A stretch of DNA of 64,000 nt from Amblyomma americanum (lineage: Eukaryota > Arthropoda > Arachnida > Ixodida > Ixodidae), in the NCBI RefSeq assembly GCF_052857255.1, contig NC_135497.1, positions 192,790,530 through 192,854,529 on the forward strand, given 5' to 3'. The first letter of the stretch is position 1. Every line of letters starts with the position of its first letter. Positions 34,979 to 44,560 of the stretch are shown here, piece after piece. The notes under the pieces are model-generated. The model did not search any database, was not told where the DNA came from, and was given only the letters and a program-made list of their open reading frames with translations. A program made the position numbers and the translations under genes.

Positions 34979-36099
34979 GTGAGTTGCTTTGTCTCCATTG
35001 TTTGGCTCCGAGAGTCCGCTGTTACGATTGGAGCCGGGGCACTGCATAGGAAGTAGTGACGGCTGGCGCTACCCCTGCGTTCTGGAAAATGGAAAATCTG
35101 GTTGACACTTCATACATTGCTCTTATGTTGCTAGTGCACAAGTCTTTGTCGTTAAATATGTAGCGTTTGTTTTTGAAACCCGTTTGAGCGCAACCAGCTT
35201 TTGTGGATTTGATGGCAGTGTGTTTTCGTTGTGGTGGAGGAGCGTGCACTTTGGAACGAACTGTGTGCTCGCACTGTTTGTTTCTTTTTGTGTTGTTTCC
35301 TTGCTTCGTTGGTTTGGCTCTATCTGTTACGATTTTCTGGAAATAATACCGGCGTCAACTCGACTGACGGTTAACGATGGTTTCGGTTTTCAACACGTAC
35401 GGTGCTATAAGCGCTTTCAGCCGCACCACCGCGTTGGTCTCCCTTGCTTTGGTTTGAATGTTAACGCCGAACAGCCTTGAAGCAGGACATTGTGGCATCA
35501 CTTGAATTAAATTGGTTTTTGCTTTTTTTTGTGTGTGATGCGAATTCGGAGTAGCTAGGCGGAATCTATGAAACACCATTAAAAAGAAAAAAATGGTGTG
35601 GGGCTTGAGTGTGCATGGTCTTAACTAAAAGCGTAATTAGCTGCGATGCGCCTCTGTTTTGAAAACGTATTTGTGGCCTCTTAATTGCGTGTTGTGTTGT
35701 AAGCTATAGTTTATACCTTGGCTTTACTTATTTTGTTAGATCCACAGGTGCGCGTGGTATCGCGTGGTGTCCCGCGGTTAGCTTACCGTCATAAGAGGTT
35801 AATTTTCTTTGCCACTTTTTTTCCCCAGATTTCTGCGTCGTCCAGCTTCGTTCGAGATCAAGGACACTCGGTTCTCGACGCGGCGTCATTTTTCTTTAGC
35901 GTTTCTGATACCATGCACCGCGATCATCTTTTTTTGTTTGATTTTGCATAGGGATGTATGTACATACGCTCATGCATGCAGGACATTTGTTTCGTGTTGT
36001 AAAGGTTCCGTTCGGCGGTGTAGCGTGGTGAATTTCCGTACTAATTTGCGCTCAGTTGGTTGGGTATGGGTTTTAACTGAAATATTCACTAAGAGAGTA
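34979..36099. other. Possible first intron, no recognised feature
   Basis: Starts GTGAGT. Pyrimidine-rich, with short ORFs and no motif. Confidence 0.35.
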
Positions 36100-36275
36100 A
36101 TAGCTATGGCATCCACCAAAGCGCAGCCATACGGCTACAAAGGAAAACAATATGGTTTCCTCAGAAACTTCGTAGTTTAAGAAAAATGCGTCCTGCTTCG
36201 GGGTTCGAACCCGGTACCACCGCTTCACCGGAGCAGTCGCTCTACCAGCTGAGCTAACTGAGACGGCAAGCAGCG
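36100..36275 (-). mobile_element. tRNA-derived repeat, third family
   Basis: On the - strand TTAGCTCAGCTGGTAGAGCG (A box) and CGGGTTCGAACCCCG (B box) resemble a tRNA, and a 5-bp anticodon stem can be drawn. However the acceptor ends (GTCTCAG and AAGCAGG) do not pair and position 33 is C. The adjacent sequence (GGCATCCACC..AGCGCA, GGTTTCCTCA, AACTTCG) recurs at 41747-41830. So it is a tRNA-derived repeat, not a tRNA gene. Confidence 0.7.
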
Positions 36276-36475
36276 AATTGATTAACACCTCGAAGAGGGA
36301 ACAGTGCACGTGTTGGTGAAACGTTTAGAGGAATCTCTCAGGTATTTCCATAAACATTTGACCTAACTGAAATTGCGCTGCCACTGGTGTTTTTGAAGTG
36401 AAAAGCTTCGCTACGCCAGCTTTTCGAGCAGTAAGCGGGGCCGCTAGTCTTAAATGTAGCTAGACGTCAAACAAG

Positions 36476-36550
36476 GAAATGACGTCTGTCTCGCATATAT
36501 CTAGGTGTCCGCCGAGATGTGAGACAGATACTGCGCCATTTCCTTTCCAC
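36476..36550. repeat. Inverted SINE tails
   Basis: GGAAATGACGTCTGTCTCGCAT at the left mirrors ATGTGAGACAGATACTGCGCC and ATTTCC at the right: two type-B SINE 3' ends facing one another. Confidence 0.7.
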
Positions 36551-36690
36551 CCCGCCGCGGTAGATCAGTGGTTAGGGCGCTCGGCTACTGATCCGGAGTC
36601 CGGGACCCGGGTTCGAACCCGACCGCGGCGGCTGCGTTTCGACGGAGGCGAAACACTTAGGCGCCCGTGTGCTGTGCGATGTCAACTAGA
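36551..36690 (+). mobile_element. SINE type B, head and upper body
   Basis: CCCGCCGCGGTAGATCAGTGG (A box), CCCGGGTTCGAACCCG (B box), GCGCCCGTGTGCTGTGCGATG; cut at about 36690 where the next LINE's 3' end begins. Confidence 0.9.
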
Positions 36691-36929
36691 GCACCGTTAA
36701 AGATGTTGTTGTAGTGGTTTATTAAAATAATAAAAAGGAAGGATAAGATTGTTGCTAGCTCTGGCATCTGCCACCGATACAGAAGCACCTGAGCTGGGAA
36801 GCGGAAATAAAGGATAGCAGGCAGAATGGAGAAATGAAATAAAAGAGGTGAGGGGACAGGAAGATGAGATAGAGGGAGAGGTAATATACATTAACGATTT
36901 ACACAATACGAAAGGTGCACAGGTTGCGC

Positions 36930-39200
36930 GCGATATCATCGGCGTATATTAGCCCCAGTAATGACTGTTTAATCCATTCTCCTAGCTTGAAAAAAGAAAG
37001 GTTGAAGCCTAGTCCGCTCCTCTCTAGCTTGATCTCCAACCCTTGCAGGTACAACATGAACAACAAAGGAGACAGAGGACATCCTTGCCTAAACCCCTGT
37101 TGTATCTCTACAGGCTCTGATACATTTTTTTCCCAATTTATAAGCACTCTGGTACCTTTATATATATATCTTTTAAAAGATTAATTACTCCATCTTCCAC
37201 ATCCAATGTGCCCAGTATGTCCCACAGATACTCTTGAATAACGTCGTCGTAGGCTCCCTTAACCCAGAAATGCTATCCGTAGGGGCCTGTGTTCCTTCTG
37301 AGCAATCTCTATACCCTGCGTTAATGAAAACAGATTGTCCTCCAACCTCCTTTTTTTCCGGAACCCACTTTGTAGCTCCCCTAGCACCCCCTCGTTCTCC
37401 ACCCAAGACTGCAATCTGTCCTTTATAATCTGCATCACCACCCTGTAAACCACAGATGTCACTGTTATGGGACAGTAATTATGTCAGCTTTGTTCCCCTT
37501 TCCCTTATATACCATGTACATTCTACTTAATCGCCATTCATCGGGGACTTTCCTATCCACTATCATTTTATTCACTACCTGTATTAATGTTTGCTTGAAT
37601 TTTGGTCCTCGCTTCTTTAGTAACATAATCGGAATACCATCTGGTCCTGTTGATGTGCCACTAGGAACCTTCTTCTCTGCCATTTCCCACTCTCTTTGCT
37701 CAAGTGAAGCTGTTGCAGTGACCGGTCTATCCTCCTTCGATAAATTATGTGCAAATTTTTTCTTTAAATTTTTCTGTCATCCTTGTTCCTCTGTGTTTTA
37801 TCGCTTCACCTCCTTCTAGTCGAATATCCTGATCTGTAAGGATAAACCTTTGTTCTAGCCTAGTCTTATTACTCATTGCATTTATATGTTTCCAGAATTT
37901 TTGAGCTGCTTTTCTATCCTTTTTATTTACTTTTGACATCCATTGGGCACCCTTTCTTCTAATTTTCTCATTAATCAAATAGGATGCTTCCCTTCTACAC
38001 TTTATGAAGGTATCCCATTTTCTGTCTACTTCAACTTCTGGTTCCCCCCTCTTCTTGGAATATCTGTGTTCCGTGGACGCTTCCTGACGTTCCTCTATCG
38101 CCCTCTTGACCTCCTCATCCCACCAACTCTTGGGTTTGTGTCTTTTCCCTTATAGCTTTCCTCGCACCTGAGCTAGCTCTAGCTCCAGTAATCGAGTTAA
38201 TTTGGTATAAGTCCATTCTGTTTCACTATCCTCAAAAATTACTTTCTCAATTTGTTTGGCTACTGCCTCCAATTCCTTTTCTGAGTAAAAATTCCCCTCT
38301 GATGGTTCATCTCGCTTCAGTCCTACATTGGTTTCTCTTCTGAAACTCAAATTGATACGCTTGTGGTCACTACCTAGACTTCTGGAACCATGTTCATCTA
38401 TGCTCATTACCCCTAATCTATTATACATCATCTGTGACATTAGTGCATAATCTGTCAAGTGCAGACTCCCTGCCTCTCATGTTATGAGCCCTTCACACTT
38501 CTCGGTACTGTTGCATAAAACTAAATCATGCCTGTCACGCATGTCCTGCAGCATGCTTCCTGTCGAATCTGTGTACCCATCCAGGTCTTCTATATGTGCG
38601 TTCATGTCACCTAATATAATTGTCTCGCCCTGTCCTCCTAGCTCATCAATGTCACTTGCAATACATTATAACATTTTCCTGTTTTCCTCTTTGGCATTAT
38701 TAGCTCCTGTCCACAGGTATACAAAGCCAAGGAGTGTTTGCTCCCCTGCCACTTTTCCTGTTAGCCATAAATGTTCCTTGCATCCCAGTTTAACCCTTTC
38801 AAAATTCTTACTTTTATGAATGAATGCCCCAATTCCACCCCCCTTTCTGCTGCCCTCTGTTCTATTGCGATTCCCATGCGTAGTCTGGGCTACAGGGTGA
38901 TTGCTCCCTGTCTCTAAGATGTGTTTCCACTAAACCATATACCATTAATTCCTCTTGCCTTAACTGTTCTTCTATTTCCTCCAATTTCAGTCTATTCCTG
39001 CCACCTTGCATGTTAATGAAACATATATCTGAATCAACTTGGCCCTGGCGCTTGTGTCTATTTCTTCTCCTGTGGTTCCATCGTCCCTTTGATCTTGGTT
39101 CTTCCTTCTTTGCACTGGTTCCCTCAGAGCTTGGGGTCCCCCCAAAAAAGCTGTTGCCTGGCGACCTATCCTACTACCCACCCTCTTGCCAGTGGCACCA
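36930..39200 (-). pseudogene. LINE ORF2 pseudogene: endonuclease + RT
   Basis: Endonuclease: LWLTGKVAGEQTLLGFVYLW and ILGDMNAHIEDLDGYTD (about 38830-38570), the GDxNAH signature of AP-like LINE nucleases. A linker (38458-38150) and QAAQKFWKHINAMSNK-like linker (37978-37745) follow. RT: STGPDGIPIMLLKKRG (37683-37465), GFRKKRRLEDNLFSL (37462-37259), GCPLSPLLFMLYL (motif B) and LIYADDIA (active site, about 36945). Frame breaks occur at each boundary and after YADD. Confidence 0.87.
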
Positions 39201-39303
39201 CCGTAGTGAATGTCATCCTGTGCAAAAGGGTGGGGCCTGACCTCGTACACTTCCCTGTTAACTTCCATTACCCTGTATCTTAGTCGTCGACTCATTAACC
39301 TAA

Positions 39304-40252
39304 TTACACGGTTAGCCTCAACGATCCTGCTTTCCGTTTCACTAGCCTGCCTCTGACCTCTGGGATTGTGCATATGGTCACATGCACACTCTCAGAGGGG
39401 TCTCTAAGCCTATGCATCCTCACTTCTAACTGTTTCTCGAGATTCTGGCTCCTCCCCTTCAGCACATCGTTGAGACCAGCATTGATAACGAAAAGGTGTT
39501 CGCCATCTATGCTGCCGCCCACCACGGCCTGGGCTTTGGCCATTGCATCTACCATGCACTTCCCTGACTGGGCCTCCACCTGCACCTGCCTGTCCGCCTT
39601 CACTGCTGTCAAAACGCCTCCCTCAACCCTCGCTACGTTCGAGTCACTGACTACCAGAACCCTCCTGCGCTCTAACCATTCGCTTCCTAACTGCGACTGT
39701 TGCCCTCCGGATCGCACTACCTGCCTCTCCCACCACCGTGCTACTGTTGCGAGTTTTTACCTCTCTCTCTTCCCCACTCAGAGCCTGCTGCACCACAGCA
39801 CTGTAGGATTGACGAGCCTCGTCCCCCACTTGACACTGCTCCGAACCGGGGTGCCCTGTCGGCCGCGACCTGAGCGCTTCTACCCGCTCTTGTAGCTGGG
39901 CCCACTTTTCCCGCTCCTCCTTCAACTCACCCACAATTCGCTCCAACAGGTCAGCATTAGCCTCCTCCCTCTTAAGCGACTCTGCGACTTGAGTTTCTAG
40001 CTTAATCCGCTCCCCTCATTCCACCTTCAGGTCCCCTTTGAGTTCCTTAATCCTAGCTGCCCGTTCCCCTTTCAACGTCTGAACGGCCTTCTCAAAACGC
40101 TTACATATCTTGCACGCGAAGCTAGCCCCATCTGCCTCGGCTAAGCTCCTGAATTTGATCTCGTCTAAATAGCACCAACAGTTGCACTCCTGGCACTGCA
40201 CTAACTCCCCGTCGCTATCCACCTTGACTTTCCTAGCTTGCCGACCCATCTT
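39304..40252 (-). pseudogene. LINE ORF1: PHD-like finger, coiled coil, SGNH-esterase-like domain
   Basis: From ATG 40252 (MGRQARKVKVDSDGE). A Cys-rich finger CQECNCWCY...FACKIC is PHD-like. After it come ERAARIKELKGDLKVE, an in-frame TGA at 40016-40018, and a Glu/Lys/Arg-rich coiled coil ERIVGELKEEREKWAQLQERV. A frameshift at about 39720 leads to LVVSDSNVARVEGG and VINAGLNDVLKG, then VHVTICTIPEVRG. This is the block order of SGNH hydrolases (block I Ser, NxND-type Asn, and a Pro-rich end). CR1-type ORF1 proteins carry such an esterase domain. Two lesions only, so the copy is fairly young. Confidence 0.8.
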
Positions 40253-40630
40253 CCGGCCGACTATGCAACGTAAAAGCCTGCCAAAATTCCTACACAGAAA
40301 CCTTCGGCACACAGACTTCAGCTAGCCTTCCTACCCTTAACTCGGTTTAAAACTACCGCCCGACAGCATGTACAAGCGCAAATACCAAAAAAGCACTTAG
40401 CTTTGGACGTAGTCACTGGAGCTTTGAAAAAAAGCATCCTCCTCCGACGGTGTCATGAGCCAAAACTGTTGGCCCCCTGTTGTGCCACGATCTGTCAACA
40501 GGCAGTGAAACTGCGAAACTTCGCGCAACGTTCGGAGCACAGGACAAGTGGCGCTGTTGGTACACCTCTCTATTTTTACACTGTGGTTCGTTTATTGGCT
40601 CGTCTCGTGACTGTTACGAAATCTTGAAGT

Positions 40631-41201
40631 CCTAGTGCAGTTTTTTATTTACATGCGCCTTCAATTTTGCATGCAGTTGCGTTTGTTAATTATTGTGCCC
40701 ACTTAATCCTCTCATTTTGGTGTGCGTATGCCAACGCACTGTCTGCTTCTGTATACGACATCTATTGCCGTTTCACATGCTTTATCCTCATGATTCTGTA
40801 ATAGCACTTGCTTGTCTTCATGCTGATAAGGCATGTGCACAGTCGTCAGCACGCCTGCCTATAGAGCACTGGAGGGGTGCGCTATGGAACAAGCAAACTG
40901 AAATATTCACTTAATTAGCTCCAGTGCACTTCTATGGCAAATTGTATGCTGCTTTGCTCCAGCACTAGCATTGTCTCTGGAACCGTATGCCTGCTTAAAA
41001 ATATCCCTTAGTGTGACAGGGCAGCGTTGGAACATTCAAGACCATTGTGCTGTCAGCTATACATGTCAGCTATTTTCTCTGTTTTATGAATGATATCAAG
41101 CTGGCGCTCTTGCTTTTGGGAGCTGATGTCATATTAGTGCATTCAAAATCGCTGTTGAGGACGCTTGTGGGGCCGTAGTTTAAAAATTGTATGATCTCAT
41201 C
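40631..41201. other. No recognisable feature
   Basis: Short ORFs, no repeats identified. Confidence 0.35.
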
Positions 41202-41420
41202 AAGCAACCACCACGGTGGATAGGGCAGTCGGCTAGGCCGAGGGCCCTGGGTTCATTCGTGGTCACAGCGGCCGCGTTTCGGTGTAGGCGAAATTCAAAA
41301 GGCGGTCATGATGGTGTGCAGTGTCAGTGTATGTTAAGGAACCCCAGGTGGTCTAAATTAATTGGCGCCCACCTTTATGGCTTCCCGCATAGCCTATGTG
41401 GCACTTCGGGAAGTTATAAT
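41202..41420 (+). mobile_element. SINE type A, old copy
   Basis: Head CCACCACGGTGGATAGGGCAG, B box GGGTTCATTCG, body GTCAGTGTATGTTAAGGAACC and CCCAGGTGGTCTAAATTAATT, end ATAGCCTATGTGGCACTTCGGG. Heavily substituted. Confidence 0.82.
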
Positions 41421-41746
41421 CCTCGCAATTTACAATATTTTATCTCGCCGTGATCTTCCTTCGCAAGTTAGTGAGCTTCTCTGTATGGCCACGGTTTCTG
41501 ATCTGTGGAATCTTCCTGTTGCTAGCCCCATCATAAGGAGGGTATTTTTTGGTCTGCTGATATATATACATTTTTTCTTTTCCCATATTTGTGCACAATC
41601 ATATGCAGTATACTACCATGATTATGCACAAATGTTTCCAATAATGTCTTTTACCAAATCGTCAATTCCTGCCTACTGGCATGAGTAATGGTGGCCAGAG
41701 AATGCACATCAAAGCAGAAGCACGTGAACTATAATTATGGAGTAAT

Positions 41747-41870
41747 TCATTGGCATCCACCCCAGCGCATTCAATGGCTGCGAAAGCTATACAGTTTTCT
41801 CATTAACTTCACAGCTAAAGAAAAATTCATAATGGTCCGGGGTTCAAACCCCGCACCAGGACAAATATTT
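41747..41870 (-). mobile_element. tRNA-derived repeat, third family, second copy
   Basis: GGCATCCACCCCAGCGCA, GGCTGCGAAAG, TTTTCTCATTAACTTCACAG and CGGGGTTCAAACCCCG correspond to 36106-36215. The tRNA-like half beyond the B box is lost. Confidence 0.65.
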
Positions 41871-42051
41871 AATCGGTGTTATGTGCAAAAGTGAATGCAT
41901 TGGTGGTATATGTGGTGTCAGATCACTACAGCCACCTTTTGCTGTGGTATCTGCCAGATAGGATAGCACGTATGGCTTGAAAAGGCCATTGCATGAGGCC
42001 CATTGTCGTTCTGCTGTGGTGAGTCACCTTGACGTAGTACAGGTTATTCTG

Positions 42052-42118
42052 TGCAGGCGGAGCAGGACACAAAAGACGGACACGGACTGTCTTGTGTTGT
42101 GGTCCTCCTGCGCTGTGT
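42052..42118. repeat. Imperfect palindrome, possible Penelope end
   Basis: GCAGGCGGAGCAGGACACAAAAGAC at the left and GTCTTGTGTTGTGGTCCTCCTGC at the right are imperfect inverted complements. The style (GGACACAA...GCGCTG) resembles the other Penelope ends. Weak. Confidence 0.35.
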
Positions 42119-42905
42119 AACCCTTGCAGTGTATCTCCATTATCTGTACCATGTTGTAGGCAGTAGTCACATGCAGTGGCTAGGCCGGTTAGGTTGGCTG
42201 CGTGCTCGCGCGAGGCTCGCTGCAGCTGTCACATGTCTCGGGCCTACAACAGACCGAACTTCTACCCTATTATAGCCTTGCATCTACTTGCCATTTGTAT
42301 GGAGGCCTCCTTCAGTGAGAGGCGTCCACATCTTCGTTCTAAAGTGTAGTTCTACGGGTGCACTCACTGGCAGGTATAAACAAAACAGACTTACCCACAC
42401 CTATGTTGTGCTGTACCGGGCGTGAATGCTGTCAGCATGATACCGTAGAATGAACCCTTTACTTCTCTCCTAGGCATATACGTTTCCTTGTTGTCTCAAT
42501 TGCAGAGAAAAGGAGCACTTGATTTTTGCAGAGTGCACTTATACTAGAGCTATGTTTTCTTTGGAAACCTTCTGATTCCATGTGCAACTATAAACAAGGA
42601 GACTGAGTTACATGTGGAACTGCATGATATGCTCTGGTGGCTTTTAGAAGTCTGTGGAGGAGGTACCACCAGCTGGTGGCTCACACTGGAAAGTTGCAAG
42701 AACAGCACACTACCTGGTTTTTTTTGCAAGAAGACTTTGCTGCCATGGTTTCAGGCTGGGCCAAAATTTATTTCATGTTTACAGCAGCATCATGTATCAC
42801 AAAAAAGAGCCTCAGTATGTCCTTCCGTTGCACTAAATAATCTTCGCTCCACATGCTAAATCGGGCACCATATTATTACTGTTGAATATGCAAAACATGT
42901 AAACG
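42119..42905. other. No confident feature
   Basis: A CxxC...H...C-like phrase (CCLNCREKEHLIFAEC, 42490-42540) could be a LINE C-terminal knuckle, but nothing around it supports that. Confidence 0.3.
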
Positions 42906-43664
42906 GTGCTATTTATGGCTTTGGAGTTTTCATTCTACAGAAGTAGCTTTCCTTTGTTTGCTTTTGTAGGCATCAAGACCAGTACTGAGAGGACAAGTGG
43001 TGCAGATGCGTGGAGGAACAACCTTTCATGCATCCGTTGCCATCATACGAAGACGGACAGCTTGATGCTCATATCCTTTAAAACAGTGTATCCAGTGATC
43101 TTATTGTTTGAGGTCTGTGCGAAATCAGATTCATCAAAATCTTTCCTGTCATGTCAAGAGTATCATCTCATCATGAGGCCTTCAGTGATGGGTGATTGGA
43201 TAAAGATATGTTATAAATGCATGCAAGGGCTGCACCGTGTTGTCCCAAAGAAAATAGTAAAGAAGGTTCTTGTAAGGACGGCAGCCAACCTTATCATGAC
43301 CCACGCAAGAATAGCCTTCAAAACACACGTGCAAAAAAACTTCCAGATGCCACACACAGATTGCACGCTAGGCAGCGGGTCTTCATCATTGTCAAGTTGT
43401 TTGTCCTTCGCAGACTTCTGCTATTCTTGTCAGCATCAGTATTATCAGCACCAGCTTTTTCTGTGGCTGTCAAGTGCGCATATGTTGTGGCTTTTGTGTG
43501 TTTTTTTGCATGAACTGCTGCCAAGCATTGGAATTAGCACAATCGGCAAGCATCCTAATAGCGACACTTCTGTCTTCAAATTGAAAGTCGTAGAGTTTGC
43601 TCTGGAACATGACAAGCATGCGACAGGCAGGAAATTTGACATGGAGGAGAAGTGCGTTTGGTGA
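42906..43664 (+). pseudogene. 252-codon ORF ending in a pogo-like helix-turn-helix
   Basis: One of the longer plus-strand ORFs. Most of it has low information and no recognised domain. The last 40 residues (VFKLKVVEFALEHDKHATGR, KFDMEEKCVW) match the N-terminal CENP-B/Tigger HTH (FKLKVVEFA-x-E-x(3)-AAGRKFDV-x-EK-x-VR-x-W). The match stops at TGA after VW. I read the HTH as a transposase scrap and the upstream ORF as probably non-coding. Confidence 0.5.
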
Positions 43665-44560
43665 TCCTGCAACTAGTTCAACTGGAAGGATTAGAGTGTT
43701 GCTTTTACTTAAAAAAATAATTTTCACACATTGTGTACATGGGCTGCCCCTCGAAAATTTCAGTATGTGCTGCTGCTTATGATGATGAATTTTTATGGCC
43801 TAAGGGCAGTTTAGGCCAAAGAGTGCCATTACACAGGGTATAATTGATTATGCGAGGGAGAGTCAAACACCTATTTCCTAAGAGGGAAGCTTGTATTCAT
43901 TGTATCACCGGCTGGTACCTGGCAGTACTGGGGACCAAACCCTGCACCCCCAGCATGTGAGGCAGATTCCACCACTGCTGTGCACACAGTACATGTGAGC
44001 CTGCAGGAAATAGCAAACTCAAAACATTGCAGTTACTTTTTGAATCTCAGTGCAAGTTAAAGGACCACACAAAGCTGTGTTTGAGCTTGGCTTTAAAATA
44101 TTTTCACTATGTAGAGTACAGGCCACCAAGCATCCAAGCCGCATACGAGACCTCAAAAGCAAGCGGGAAATTTAAATTTTCTAAAAATCCCACTTTCGCA
44201 CCTCGCGACGACGCGCAGTGCCGGGCTTTTTCGCGCAATACCTGGCACACGACGTCACACCGTGCAAGTCACGTCAGCAGCCGGAGTTTATCATATGTCC
44301 ACAGCGCCAAATTCTTTCAGACGTCTCGCACTACCACAGCCGTGGTTACTCCGTGCTTTGCAACCAGTGGTGGAAGGGGAAGGGCCGAGTGGGTAAGCCG
44401 GTAGAGGAGTGCCACCATTTTGGCGTGCTAGAGGAGAGGGAAAGGCGCGAAGACACGGAAAATCAAATTTTCTCTGCATATAACTCAGCTTTCACAAAAC
44501 GCAATAAAATTATTCTTGCTAGAGGATAATTATCAAGCAGGGCGTCTTTTAACATCCCAG
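43665..44560. other. Dispersed-repeat candidates
   Basis: GATGATGAATTTTTATGGCC...AAAGAGTGCCATTACACAGG (43779-43840) and the AAAGGACCACACAAAGC...GACGTCACACC segment (44060-44265) have the look of tick dispersed repeats, but no second copy is present in this window to prove it. Confidence 0.3.

Larger units (their letters stand above)
36700..40630 (-). mobile_element. CR1-like LINE, nearly full length with internal loss
   Basis: Right to left: 5' leader (about 40630-40265), ORF1, endonuclease, RT up to the active site, then a 3' UTR (36900-36700) rich in pyrimidines that ends CCACTACAACAAC. The sequence after the RT active site (thumb and C-terminus) is absent. Confidence 0.85.

Noticed and set aside
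36186..36275. tRNA gene on the - strand
   Set aside because: A and B boxes and an anticodon arm can be drawn, but the acceptor ends do not pair, base 33 is C, and the adjacent sequence recurs at 41.7 kb, so it is a tRNA-derived repeat.
39368..39895. 175-codon plus-strand ORF
   Set aside because: It is the antisense shadow of the LINE ORF1 esterase and coiled-coil region.
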